Shown: positions 1-5,531 of the stretch, piece by piece
Position numbering within the stretch: the first letter of the stretch is position 1
Layout: each line of letters opens with the position of its first letter
Made by a program: the position numbers and the translations under genes
Notes under the pieces: generated by a model
Database searches by the model: none
Told to the model about the DNA's origin: nothing
What the model saw: only the letters and a program-made list of their open reading frames with translations
Assembly (NCBI GenBank): GCA_051649365.1
Contig: JBOFGY010000320.1
Coordinates: 1 to 13,798 of the forward strand
DNA: 13,798 nucleotides
From: CAVTAE01 sp051649365
Lineage (GTDB): Bacteria; Deinococcota; Deinococci; Deinococcales; Trueperaceae
Direction of reading: 5' to 3'

Positions 1-119
1 CGGAAGGACAGGTGACAAAACTCAAACTCATCAAGCGGCAGATGTATGGACGGGCTAATTTTGATTTGCTCAGGCGACGTGTCTTGCTCTACTGATTGCA
101 CTATTCTTGCGGATGAGCC
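1..119 (+). mobile_element. Right end of an ISL3-like insertion sequence (truncated by the window edge)
   Basis: The last transposase codons end at 95. They are followed within about 25 nt by TTGCGGATGAGCC (107-119), whose reverse complement begins GGCTCATCCGCAA. ISL3-family terminal repeats commonly begin GGCTC/GGCTCTTCC-like, and in that family the transposase gene stops close to the right repeat, so I place the element end near 119. The left end and the target duplication lie outside the window, so the exact border is inferred. Confidence 0.5.
3..95 (+). CDS. C-terminal end of an ISL3-family transposase (5' part outside window)
   Basis: The third forward frame is open from the window edge to TGA at 93-95 and encodes 30 residues beginning EGQVTKLKLIKRQMYGRANF and ending in an Arg/Leu-rich tail. 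This closely matches the conserved C-terminus of ISL3-family DDE transposases (typically EGQxxRLKxxKRxMYGRAxxDLLRxRxL). The catalytic core is outside the window, so whether the enzyme is intact cannot be judged. The stop is in the place expected for a complete C-terminus, so there is no sign of decay at this end. The family assignment rests on this one motif block. Confidence 0.7.
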   Translation, partial: EGQVTKLKLIKRQMYGRANFDLLRRRVLLY

Positions 120-338
120 AGGTTTCCAGACCAACTCCAGTCTTTCGTTTATTCATAAGGGCCTCCATTGTCGCATGGAGTTACTTAACTCTGGCTCCAG
201 TTTTTTGGGGGAAGATCACAGTGTAGGATGTGCAAACCCTTCCTAAAGCCAAGCACCGCCGAAACTGCGAAGCAATCTGGTTTTTCTAGTACAAAGAATC
301 TGTAGCATTTTAGCCCTTGCCTTCTGCTGTCTTAGCTT
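120..338. other. Gene-free gap rich in small palindromes between the IS and the aminotransferase
   Basis: I see no convincing gene here. Visible structure: CTCCAT/ATGGAG with a 6-nt loop (163-180); GAGTTA-CT-TAACTC, a perfect palindrome with 2-nt centre (178-191); and TGGAG/CTCCA (176-180 with 195-199) followed by six Ts (201-206), which could be a weak rho-independent terminator for the IS strand. The stretch 252-283, read on the minus strand, contains GATTGCTTCGCAG, resembling short dispersed repeats of many bacterial genomes, but only half of such a repeat is present. No clear terminator for the aminotransferase is visible on the minus strand. Confidence 0.4.
176..206 (+). terminator. Possible weak rho-independent terminator downstream of the transposase
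   Basis: A 5-bp stem (TGGAG 176-180 with CTCCA 195-199) is followed after one G by T6 (201-206). The alternative palindrome at 178-191 competes with it. The stem is short and the loop long, so this is a weak candidate. Confidence 0.25.
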
Positions 339-1502
339 TCATTCCTCTTCATTAAACAGCTCACCCAACCGTTTAATACCCGTTTCCACTTGTTGAGGAG
401 CAGCAATCGAATAACTGAGGCGCAAGGTATTCTTGCCACCGCCATTGGCAAAGAAGGGTTCGCCGGGTACGTAGGCAACATCGCGTTTTACAGCTTCCTC
501 GAGCAAGGCTAGGGCGTTTTTATCTTTAGGCAATGTCACCCACAAGAACATGCCCCCTTTAGGCCGGGTGAAGTGAACGTCTTCAGGAAAATATTTCTCA
601 ATGCTACCTAGCATGAGGTCACGTTGCTTCCTATAATAAGAACGAACACGCTCGATTTGTTCGTCCATAAAGTTGTCTTTAGCAATATCAAAGGCAATCA
701 TTTGCGTAAAGGTTGCAGTGTGAAGGTCGGTAGCTTGTTTGGCTCTAGAGGCCATCGCTAATACTTGGGTTGGTGCGATGATCCAACCCAAGCGAAACCC
801 AGGGACGACCATCTTTGAGAAGGTACCACCATAAATCACGAGTTCGGGTGCGAGTTCGTAGAGTGAGGGAATGGTGTCAGCCTCGAAGCGAATCTCACCG
901 TAAGGGTCGTCTTCATAGATGGGGACGCTATATTTTTGTGCGAGTGCAACGAGTTTTTTTCTGCGCTCTAAGCTCATGGTCGTGCCGCGTGGGTTGTCAA
1001 AGTTTGGGATGGCGTAAACGAGTTTAGGTTTTTGTTTCAGGGCAGCCTCTAGACCCTCGAGTGTCATGCCATCGTCATCACAGGGAATACCGAGATACTG
1101 CGCTTCGTAACTATCAAAAATCTGCACTGCACCCAAATAGGTAGGTTCGGCTACCACGACTTTGTCACCAGGATTTAAGAAAAGTTTGGCAATAATGTCC
1201 AACCCTTGCTGTGAACCACAGGTAACAAGAACGTTCTCAACCTTTGTCTCGTGCCGCGCCGCGATCCATTCTCTAAAGGGTAAATAACCTTCCGTCGTGC
1301 TGTATTGCAGAGCTTGTGTTCCGTCTTTGCTTAATACGTTGAGTGAGGCTTCTTTGATACGCTCGACAGGGAAAAGACCAGGTGCAGGGAGTCCACCCGC
1401 AAAAGAAATAACACTGGATTTCTGAGTAAGCTTTAAGATTTCGCGGATAGCGGAGGGTTTAAGGCGCGTGGTGCGCTGGGCAAAGTGATTTGAGAAATTC
1501 AT
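339..1502 (-). CDS. PLP-dependent aminotransferase, LysN-like (2-aminoadipate/branched or aromatic amino acid transaminase class)
   Basis: Encodes 387 residues of a fold-type I, class I/II aminotransferase. Family blocks are clear: SFAGGLPAP near the N-terminus, ALQYSTTEGYLPFREW, TCGSQQGLD, IPNFDNPRGTT, YEDDPYGEIRF, YGGTFSKMVVPGFRLGW (the Lys of TFSK is the expected PLP Schiff-base residue), RPKGGMFLWVTLP and FFANGGGKNTLRLSYS. The last block and the overall length are close to Thermus LysN, the 2-aminoadipate transaminase of the alpha-aminoadipate lysine pathway. Related enzymes use kynurenine, leucine or aromatic substrates, so substrate is not fixed by sequence alone. I chose the ATG at 1502 because family homology begins there. 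An in-frame start at 1565 would add 21 residues unlike the family. No strong ribosome binding site precedes 1502; TAGG sits in the loop of a small hairpin just upstream. No lysine-pathway neighbours are present. Confidence 0.88.
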   Translation of the reverse strand: MNFSNHFAQRTTRLKPSAIREILKLTQKSSVISFAGGLPAPGLFPVERIKEASLNVLSKDGTQALQYSTTEGYLPFREWIAARHETKVENVLVTCGSQQGLDIIAKLFLNPGDKVVVAEPTYLGAVQIFDSYEAQYLGIPCDDDGMTLEGLEAALKQKPKLVYAIPNFDNPRGTTMSLERRKKLVALAQKYSVPIYEDDPYGEIRFEADTIPSLYELAPELVIYGGTFSKMVVPGFRLGWIIAPTQVLAMASRAKQATDLHTATFTQMIAFDIAKDNFMDEQIERVRSYYRKQRDLMLGSIEKYFPEDVHFTRPKGGMFLWVTLPKDKNALALLEEAVKRDVAYVPGEPFFANGGGKNTLRLSYSIAAPQQVETGIKRLGELFNEEE

Positions 1503-1504
1503 AA

Positions 1505-1518
1505 TAGAGCCTACTCTA
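1505..1518. repeat. Short inverted repeat directly before the aminotransferase start
   Basis: TAGAG-CCTA-CTCTA on the plus strand, 5-bp perfect arms with a 4-nt loop, ending 3 nt before the start codon of the minus-strand gene. It could be an operator, or a hairpin presenting AGG in its loop. On the minus strand TAGAGT also fits the TANNNT form of a -10 element, 10 nt before the ATG. Confidence 0.35.
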
Positions 1519-1587
1519 AAATAAGAGTTTCGGCAAGCACGGTTCGCCAAAAAGCGGTAAGCCACTTTATTAATTTCTTGTCTTCCC

Positions 1588-1604
1588 CAAGCAAGTTTTG
1601 CTTG
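1588..1604. repeat. CAAGCAA/TTGCTTG hairpin in the aminotransferase upstream region
   Basis: A perfect 7-bp inverted repeat with a 3-nt loop. It lies between the end of the disrupted SUKH gene and the start of the aminotransferase. No T-run follows on either strand, so it is not an ordinary rho-independent terminator. Confidence 0.45.
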
Positions 1605-1607
1605 TCA

Positions 1608-1638
1608 TGCTGCAATGTGGCTTGCCGAGATTGCAGCA
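1608..1638. repeat. TGCTGCAAT/ATTGCAGCA inverted repeat in the same upstream region
   Basis: A perfect 9-bp inverted repeat (1608-1616 and 1630-1638) with a 13-nt loop, 4 nt from the neighbouring hairpin at 1588-1604. Both hairpins lie 86-136 nt before the aminotransferase start on the minus strand. They may be leader structure, an operator, or the remnant of a small repeat element. The gap 1503-1686 holds nothing else I recognise. Confidence 0.45.
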
Positions 1639-1686
1639 AAACTCTCGCAAACAAACATAATCACTCTACAAGAACTATAGAAAGAT

Positions 1687-2244
1687 TTATAAAAACTCAT
1701 TCCAAAAGGGAAGCGGTTTGGGTTCGATGCGAAGGGCAAATTGCTCGGGTAGGGGCAGCTTAAATTCGTTGCACAAATACAAGGTGAGGTCATAACCTTA
1801 ATAGATAATATCTGTTTGATAAACCGACAAAACGGGGTTGCCAGCATCTGTGGGTGGACTTGGTAGATACCGATGACCATAAATAGGAATGAGTTTTGGG
1901 GCGTTTGAAATGGCTGTTCGTGCGACCTCGAGCGCATCCGCTAAGTTTTCTGGTTTTTTGCCCCAAGCGTCCAGCCAAAAATTATTTTGCTCGACATCAA
2001 GGCAAATGCTTTCTGAGGGCCACTCGAGCATAGATTTAAGCTCTTTGGACTCGAGGTCGCGCCAATCGGGAAATTTGTCCCCCTTGGGTAAAAGTGTTTG
2101 TAAAAATTCCTTCAGGTCAGTGGGAAAGATAAAATGAAACGCTTCTTCAACTCTTTTTATTTCAGCACTGGATAAACCAGTGTCATAGTGAATGTTTCTT
2201 CGTGCGAAATTATGTGTGAGGGTGTCTAAAAACTCTCGAGTCAT
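1687..2244 (-). pseudogene. SMI1/KNR4 (SUKH) family protein gene with an in-frame TAA
   Basis: The open part (ATG at 2244 to TAA at 1798-1800) gives 148 residues with SUKH features: LSSAEIKRVEEAFHFIFPTD, then KEFLQTLLPKGDKFPDWRD, and ending IPIYGHRYLPSPPTDAGNPV then LSVYQTDIIY. The same frame continues directly after the TAA with GYDLTLYLCNEFKLPLPEQF and ends in PLPFWNEFL before TAA at 1687-1689, totalling 185 codons. Family members typically read DIIYYGxDL at this point, so the TAA stands where a Tyr codon (TAT/TAC) is expected: one base change. SUKH proteins are often immunity proteins against nuclease toxins, and many are single cytoplasmic genes of unknown role. The product is either truncated by 36 residues, dead, or made by readthrough. 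A CATAAT box 8 nt before the ATG suggests near-leaderless transcription. Confidence 0.8.
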
Positions 2245-2252
2245 AACTAACC

Positions 2253-2281
2253 ATTATGATTCGAGACGAGTGCGTTGCGAA
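2253..2281 (-). promoter_or_regulatory. Predicted promoter of the SUKH gene
   Basis: On the minus strand TTCGCA (2276-2281), a 17-nt spacer, and CATAAT (2253-2258). The -10 ends 8 nt before the ATG at 2244, which would give a leader of only 1-2 nt. No Shine-Dalgarno sequence is seen. Confidence 0.45.
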
Positions 2282-2296
2282 CATGTACAAATGCAC

Positions 2297-2324
2297 TTGC
2301 ATTCTAGCTGTTCTAGGCTAGAAT
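2297..2324 (+). promoter_or_regulatory. Predicted promoter of the polysaccharide deacetylase gene
   Basis: TTGCAT (2297-2302), 16-nt spacer, TAGAAT (2319-2324). The expected start of transcription falls at about 2330-2331, that is, on the GTG start codon, implying a leaderless mRNA. No ribosome binding site is present. Confidence 0.55.
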
Positions 2325-2326
2325 GC
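2299..2326. promoter_or_regulatory. Inverted-repeat operator candidate over the deacetylase promoter
   Basis: GCATTCTAG (2299-2307) and CTAGAATGC (2318-2326) are perfect 9-bp inverted arms with a 10-nt spacer. The arms cover most of the -35 and all of the -10. A third CTAG sits in the spacer (2313-2316). A dimeric repressor bound here would block the promoter. The divergent SUKH start is 55 nt away. The regulator is unknown. Confidence 0.55.
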
Positions 2327-2330
2327 TTTG

Positions 2331-3332
2331 GTGAATCAAAAGTTAACAGGCGCGTTTGTTGTTTCCCTCGATTTCGAGTTGCATTGGGGTGTGCGTGACC
2401 AGTTTCCGCTTCAAGGTGCCTATACCGCCAATCTTCAAGGCGCACGCACGGCAGTACCTAAAATGCTGCGACTTTTTGAACAATTCGATATTGCAGCAAC
2501 CTGGGCGACGGTGGGGTTTTTATTTGCTCGTTCAAAAGAAGAACTGCTAAGTTTTTATCCGCTGGTAAAACCAGACTATACAGATAAAAAATACGACCCG
2601 TACCAAGAAGTGATTGGGAATAATGAACAAGATGACCCCTTGCATTATGCTCCAAGCCTTATTGAGCAGATTAAAAACACACCCAAACAAGAGATAAGCA
2701 CGCACACCTTCTCCCATTACTATTGCTTAGAAGCTGGGCAAACCGCCGAAGCCTTTCGTGACGATTTGCACAGTGCGATTGCTATTGCCAAAGCCTGGAC
2801 TATAGATATTCGTTCGATTATCTTTCCGCGCAATCAAGTTAATCCTGATTATGTCAAGATTTTACTCGAGTCTGGCGTGACCATTTACCGCGACAATGAG
2901 CCAAGTTGGTTTTATAGTGCGGCTGCTACCAACGAGCACAGCCTCCCGAAACGAGCAGGTCGTCTGCTCGATACCTACGTGCCACTGACCAGCCATAGTT
3001 TGGGCGAGTGGGACAAAATAAAACTAAGCAATGGCCTTTACAATATTCCCTCGAGCCGCTTTTTGCGTCCTTACAGTCCAAAGCTTGCATCTTTGGAAGC
3101 CTTGCGCTTGCACCGTATTTGTCAAGGTATTACGAGGGCAGCCCAGGAGAAAAAGATTTATCATCTATGGTGGCATCCGCACAATATGGGACTTCAGCAA
3201 GAAGAGAATTTGGGTTTCTTGAAAAAGATTTTAGAACATGTTACTAAGTGCCGAGAAGCGTATGGTTTAGAATCACTTTCAATGCTTGACGTAGTGAATA
3301 AACTAACCCCCACGCCAAACCACACGTCCTAA
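2331..3332 (+). CDS. Polysaccharide deacetylase family protein (NodB-type domain)
   Basis: Encodes 333 residues from GTG 2331 (TTG at 2328 is one codon upstream and also possible; I chose GTG because the predicted transcription start lies on it). NodB-fold motifs, numbered from the GTG: SLDFELHWG with D14 and E16; STHTFSH with H125 and H129 (the H-x3-H metal pair); FPRNQ at 165-169; YHLWWHPHN at 277-285. There is no signal peptide or membrane segment, so the enzyme should be cytoplasmic. Longer insertions than in chitin or peptidoglycan deacetylases resemble enzymes found in surface-polysaccharide or glycolipid loci, but no glycosyltransferases are nearby and the substrate is unknown. Its last 30 bases overlap the 3' end of the convergent regulator gene. 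Confidence 0.82.
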   Translation: MNQKLTGAFVVSLDFELHWGVRDQFPLQGAYTANLQGARTAVPKMLRLFEQFDIAATWATVGFLFARSKEELLSFYPLVKPDYTDKKYDPYQEVIGNNEQDDPLHYAPSLIEQIKNTPKQEISTHTFSHYYCLEAGQTAEAFRDDLHSAIAIAKAWTIDIRSIIFPRNQVNPDYVKILLESGVTIYRDNEPSWFYSAAATNEHSLPKRAGRLLDTYVPLTSHSLGEWDKIKLSNGLYNIPSSRFLRPYSPKLASLEALRLHRICQGITRAAQEKKIYHLWWHPHNMGLQQEENLGFLKKILEHVTKCREAYGLESLSMLDVVNKLTPTPNHTS

Positions 3333-4100
3333 AATTTTTGCGTCATCTTCGTGTTGTAAAACTAACGGTGGGTGTGCTGGACTCGTCGGATATAAAATCA
3401 CCTGTTCTTCTTCAATCTTAAAGCGTTTGATGACAAGCTTCTCTTCATCCGCCCACCAAGCCACCACGACATCGCCAGGTTTTGCTTTGTTCTTTGTGTC
3501 TACCGCAACGTAGTCGCCTGGTGCAATATTTTTGTGACTGCGCCGTGCTTCTTCTGAAATCATACAGTCGCCATTGACGAGATAAACCCGCACAAATTTA
3601 GGATCAGCACCTTTCTTAACGAGATGTTCTCTCGGAATCACAATTTCGTCATCATTCGTATCATGGCCCGAAGCCTTACCCGCCGAAACAGTGCCTTGCA
3701 CCTTAAAGCGTTGCCATTTCGGTTGCACTTGAAAGCGTTTGACTTGTTCTAAAGTATCAGCCTGTTCTAAAGATTCAAAGGGGAACTCAAGCCCCGTAAG
3801 TTTGATAAGGTCGGCCAGATGAAGTTCTAAGACACTGAGATACGCCAACAACTCGCGCAGTGAAAGTGTCTCGAGGGGTTGATGAAGACCGCGCTCGAGG
3901 CGACTAATCACGGTTTGATTCAAAACGTTCTGACTTTGTGCAGCTAAGTCCTCTTGAGATTTGCCGAGTGTCATGCGCCGTTCTTTAAGACGTTGCGCCC
4001 AGAGGGGGCCTGCGGGTAAGTCCTCGAGCATATCTACAGGTGGCTTTGCTACAGATTTGCTCTTGCTCGAGCGTTTTACACCTGATTTAAACTTAGTCAT
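3303..4100 (-). CDS. HTH regulator with S24 (LexA/CI-like) C-terminal domain, catalytic Ser replaced by Cys
   Basis: 265 residues. A basic Lys/Ser tail (1-20) precedes an XRE-type helix-turn-helix (about 34-90: WAQRLKERRMTLGKSQEDLA, then QTVISRLERGLHQPLETLSL). The C-terminal S24 domain runs from about 125 to the end. It has SAG at 139-141 where LexA-type proteins have their Ala-Gly cleavage site, NGDCM at 176-180 where LexA has the nucleophile in GxSM, and K225 in LVIKRFK at the place of the catalytic Lys. Cys179 instead of Ser means classical self-cleavage may be lost or run through a thiol. Deinococcus homologues, as I recall them, share NGDCMISEEARR. Predicted role: DNA-binding repressor or stress regulator, probably of its own gene and of the divergent barnase unit. 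ATG at 4100 has TATTCT 9 nt upstream, so the mRNA is nearly leaderless. Confidence 0.85.
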   Translation of the reverse strand: MTKFKSGVKRSSKSKSVAKPPVDMLEDLPAGPLWAQRLKERRMTLGKSQEDLAAQSQNVLNQTVISRLERGLHQPLETLSLRELLAYLSVLELHLADLIKLTGLEFPFESLEQADTLEQVKRFQVQPKWQRFKVQGTVSAGKASGHDTNDDEIVIPREHLVKKGADPKFVRVYLVNGDCMISEEARRSHKNIAPGDYVAVDTKNKAKPGDVVVAWWADEEKLVIKRFKIEEEQVILYPTSPAHPPLVLQHEDDAKILGRVVWRGG

Positions 4101-4109
4101 AATGAATGA

Positions 4110-4138
4110 AGAATATCACACTAAGTCACATTGACTAA
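4110..4138 (-). promoter_or_regulatory. Predicted promoter of the S24-type regulator
   Basis: On the minus strand TTAGTC (4133-4138), 17-nt spacer, TATTCT (4110-4115) preceded by TGTGA. Predicted transcription begins 2-3 nt before the ATG. The -35 lies within the inverted repeat at 4122-4138. Confidence 0.4.
4122..4138. promoter_or_regulatory. Candidate shared operator between regulator and barnase module
   Basis: TAAGTCA-CAT-TGACTAA: AGTCA/TGACT are perfect 5-bp arms around a 3-nt centre, and the outer bases are nearly symmetrical. It overlaps the -35 elements of both divergent predicted promoters. ACTAA also recurs at 4120, 4134 and 4142. A second near-palindrome, CCTTA-ATATA-TAAGG (4151-4165), covers the forward -10. 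This is the expected layout for an autoregulated repressor that also controls the facing unit. Confidence 0.45.
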
Positions 4139-4159
4139 TACACTAAAATACCTTAATAT
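4131..4159 (+). promoter_or_regulatory. Predicted promoter of the small membrane protein / barnase / barstar unit
   Basis: TTGACT (4131-4136), 17-nt spacer, TAATAT (4154-4159), close to consensus. Transcription would start near 4166, leaving a leader of about 135 nt before the ATG at 4302. The leader contains the GC-only inverted repeat GCCCC-G-GGGGC (4265-4275) about 11 nt before the AGGAAGAGAGGAAAG purine tract that serves as ribosome binding site. Confidence 0.55.
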
Positions 4160-4301
4160 ATAAGGCGTCTAGTAACTGGCTTGTTTTGTGTTTTCTTTGC
4201 ATCGTGCTAACACTATCTCCCAAACCAGCTTTTTAGATAAACAGGTGTGCCATAAGGAGTCGTTGCCCCGGGGGCCATTGTTTAGGAAGAGAGGAAAGAC
4301 T

Positions 4302-4538
4302 ATGCGTATTTTTGTAACGTTTGTCGTGACATTGCTTATGACAGGGTTGATGGCTGTTTTCGTGTGGGGTTGGTATCAAGGCCGCATGATTCCTGAAGTT
4401 ATTTTTGGTGCTTTACTGACGTTAGTTGGCAGCCTCGTGGGTTATATGTGGTTGCGTCCCCAAGAAAAACAAATCATCCAAGAAAAACGAATCATCCAAG
4501 AAAAGCAACCAGTTCAAGAAAAACAAAAAAAATATTAA
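4302..4538 (+). CDS. Small two-helix membrane protein with repeated Gln-Glu-Lys tail
   Basis: 78 residues from ATG 4302, chosen because of the purine-rich ribosome binding site GAGAGGAAAG just before it. An in-frame GTG at 4188 would add 38 polar residues without a binding site. Residues 3-24 and 30-51 are hydrophobic and likely form a helical hairpin in the membrane. Residues 54-77 are four units of a six-residue repeat (QEKQII, QEKRII, QEKQPV, QEKQKK), charged and probably a cytoplasmic helix or coiled coil. I do not recognise a family; it resembles small LapA-like or hypothetical two-helix proteins. The barnase-like gene begins 40 nt downstream on the same strand, so co-transcription is likely. 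A role in docking or exporting the RNase is possible but unproved. Confidence 0.65.
   Translation: MRIFVTFVVTLLMTGLMAVFVWGWYQGRMIPEVIFGALLTLVGSLVGYMWLRPQEKQIIQEKRIIQEKQPVQEKQKKY
4461..4532 (+). repeat. 18-bp coding tandem repeat, four units
   Basis: Units begin CAAGAAAA at 4461, 4479, 4497 and 4515. The first two differ by one base; the last two have diverged after the CAAGAAAA core. The unit is a multiple of three, so copy-number change would lengthen or shorten the QEKxxx tail without a frameshift. Confidence 0.75.
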
Positions 4539-4566
4539 GGATTCATTATTGGATCGGAATTCGTTG

Positions 4567-4572
4567 TAGTCT
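4567..4572 (+). promoter_or_regulatory. Possible internal -10 element before the barnase-like gene
   Basis: TAGTCT fits TANNNT and ends 6 nt before the ATG at 4579, the spacing of a leaderless start. The best -35 candidate, TTATTG (4546-4551), is weak and has a 15-nt spacer. No Shine-Dalgarno sequence precedes this ATG. Confidence 0.3.
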
Positions 4573-4578
4573 AGCATC

Positions 4579-5121
4579 ATGAAAATGAATGGGCGTACTC
4601 TTCTTATCGCGGTTGCTGCGGTTGCGATTTATTTTTTTGGTGACCAGCTAGGCTTAACCTCAAACACATCAAGTCCGTCTTCAGAAAGCTCGAGCCAAAC
4701 GTCGTCAAGTAGTACGAATCAAACGAATGACACGAATGAATCCACTATAGACACTTCGTCAAATGATGACAATCCATCAACGAGTGAAAGCTCGTCAACG
4801 GTTGCAGGAGATGATTCACTCGTCATGCGCGATGTCAACATCTATGACCTCGACGGTAATCTTGCTTATGAGGGCGATATAGATTTAGCACCCGTGTTCG
4901 ACCGCATTGCCAGGGGCGAACGCGACGAACACGATAATGACGGCTCGGTGTTTAGTAACCGCGAAAGTTTATTGCCAGACCAACCACGTGGTTACTACCG
5001 TGAATACGTAGTGCGAACGCCAGGGATGCGCTCGGTAGGGCCACAACGCCTTGTCATAGGTGAAGAGGGCGTAGCCTTTTACACCGCCGACCACTACGAT
5101 AGTTTCACACAGGTACGCTGA
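4579..5121 (+). CDS. Barnase/RNase Sa-type guanyl-preferring ribonuclease, membrane-anchored or secreted
   Basis: 180 residues. Residues 7-20 are hydrophobic after a basic start (signal peptide or signal anchor; no lipobox). Residues 27-78 are a low-complexity Ser/Thr/Asn/Asp linker. Residues 80-180 are the RNase domain: DGSVFSNRESLLP (121-133), GYYREYVVRTPGMRS (138-152) and GEEGVAFYTADHYDSF (161-176). By comparison with RNase Sa (Glu54, Arg69, His85) the catalytic set is E142, R151 and H172, all present, so the enzyme looks active. The stop overlaps the barstar start by one base, so toxin and inhibitor are translationally coupled. RNases of this family act extracellularly or on competitors, and the stalk suits display or export. 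Whether the N-terminus is cleaved cannot be told from sequence. Confidence 0.88.
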   Translation: MKMNGRTLLIAVAAVAIYFFGDQLGLTSNTSSPSSESSSQTSSSSTNQTNDTNESTIDTSSNDDNPSTSESSSTVAGDDSLVMRDVNIYDLDGNLAYEGDIDLAPVFDRIARGERDEHDNDGSVFSNRESLLPDQPRGYYREYVVRTPGMRSVGPQRLVIGEEGVAFYTADHYDSFTQVR

Positions 5122-5528
5122 TGATCTTAGAGCAACTTCATAACACTCGTGGTGGTGTTCTCGAGGTTTCTGGAATTGCGGACGCTCTCGTTACAGAGTT
5201 GAGCAAGGCAGGCTATACTGCCTTGCTCGTTGACCGCGCCCCTGTGTTTGATAAAGAAACACTCGTGCACGCGCTCTATCAGAGTTGTGGTTTGCCTGCA
5301 CATTTTGGGTTTAATTGGGACGCGCTCGAGGCTGTACTCAAAGCTTCCAGTATAAGAAGTGAAAATGCCAACACGAAAGGTGAACTGTTAATGTTTAGAA
5401 ACTTTGGAGTTTTAGAACAACGCTCACCCAATGTGGCAGCTACGTTTCTGGACATCATAGATGTGGCGGTGAAGACACGACAAGAAAAAGAGTTTGTGCC
5501 CCTATGGCTTGTAAAGATAACTGGCTAG
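5121..5528 (+). CDS. Barstar family ribonuclease inhibitor
   Basis: 135 residues. The barstar signature is HFGFNWDALEAVL at 61-73 (family: YGxNLDALxDxL), following an ALYQSCGLP helix. The C-terminal part (LLMFRNFGVLEQ, then LVKI) gives the expected strands. No signal peptide, so it is cytoplasmic and would bind and block the RNase encoded immediately upstream before export. The start ATG (5121) shares its A with the toxin stop TGA; AGG lies about 6 nt upstream. It is about 45 residues longer than classical barstar, mainly at the N-terminus, as in many predicted homologues. It is convergent with the Fe-S oxidoreductase, with only 3 nt between the stop codons and no visible terminator. Confidence 0.87.
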   Translation: MILEQLHNTRGGVLEVSGIADALVTELSKAGYTALLVDRAPVFDKETLVHALYQSCGLPAHFGFNWDALEAVLKASSIRSENANTKGELLMFRNFGVLEQRSPNVAATFLDIIDVAVKTRQEKEFVPLWLVKITG

Positions 5529-5531
5529 AGA

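Noticed and set aside
46..246. 66-codon forward open frame
   Set aside because: It overlaps the real transposase end in another frame, shows no family features, crosses the probable IS border and has no ribosome binding site.
252..283. Dispersed repeat of the GATTGCTTCG...CTCGCAATGAC type
   Set aside because: Only half of the typical palindrome is present and a second copy is not evident in the window.
1687..1797. Alternative genetic code or programmed readthrough as the default reading of the SUKH TAA
   Set aside because: TAA ends other genes in the window normally (for example the deacetylase and the MazF antitoxin), so recoding of TAA in general is excluded. Local readthrough is unproved and kept only as a finding.
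1605..1937. 110-codon minus-strand open frame over the SUKH gene
   Set aside because: It is a shifted frame of the SUKH coding sequence with no recognisable protein features.
4188..4301. Longer GTG start for the small membrane protein
   Set aside because: It would add 38 polar residues with no ribosome binding site, while ATG 4302 follows a strong purine-rich site.
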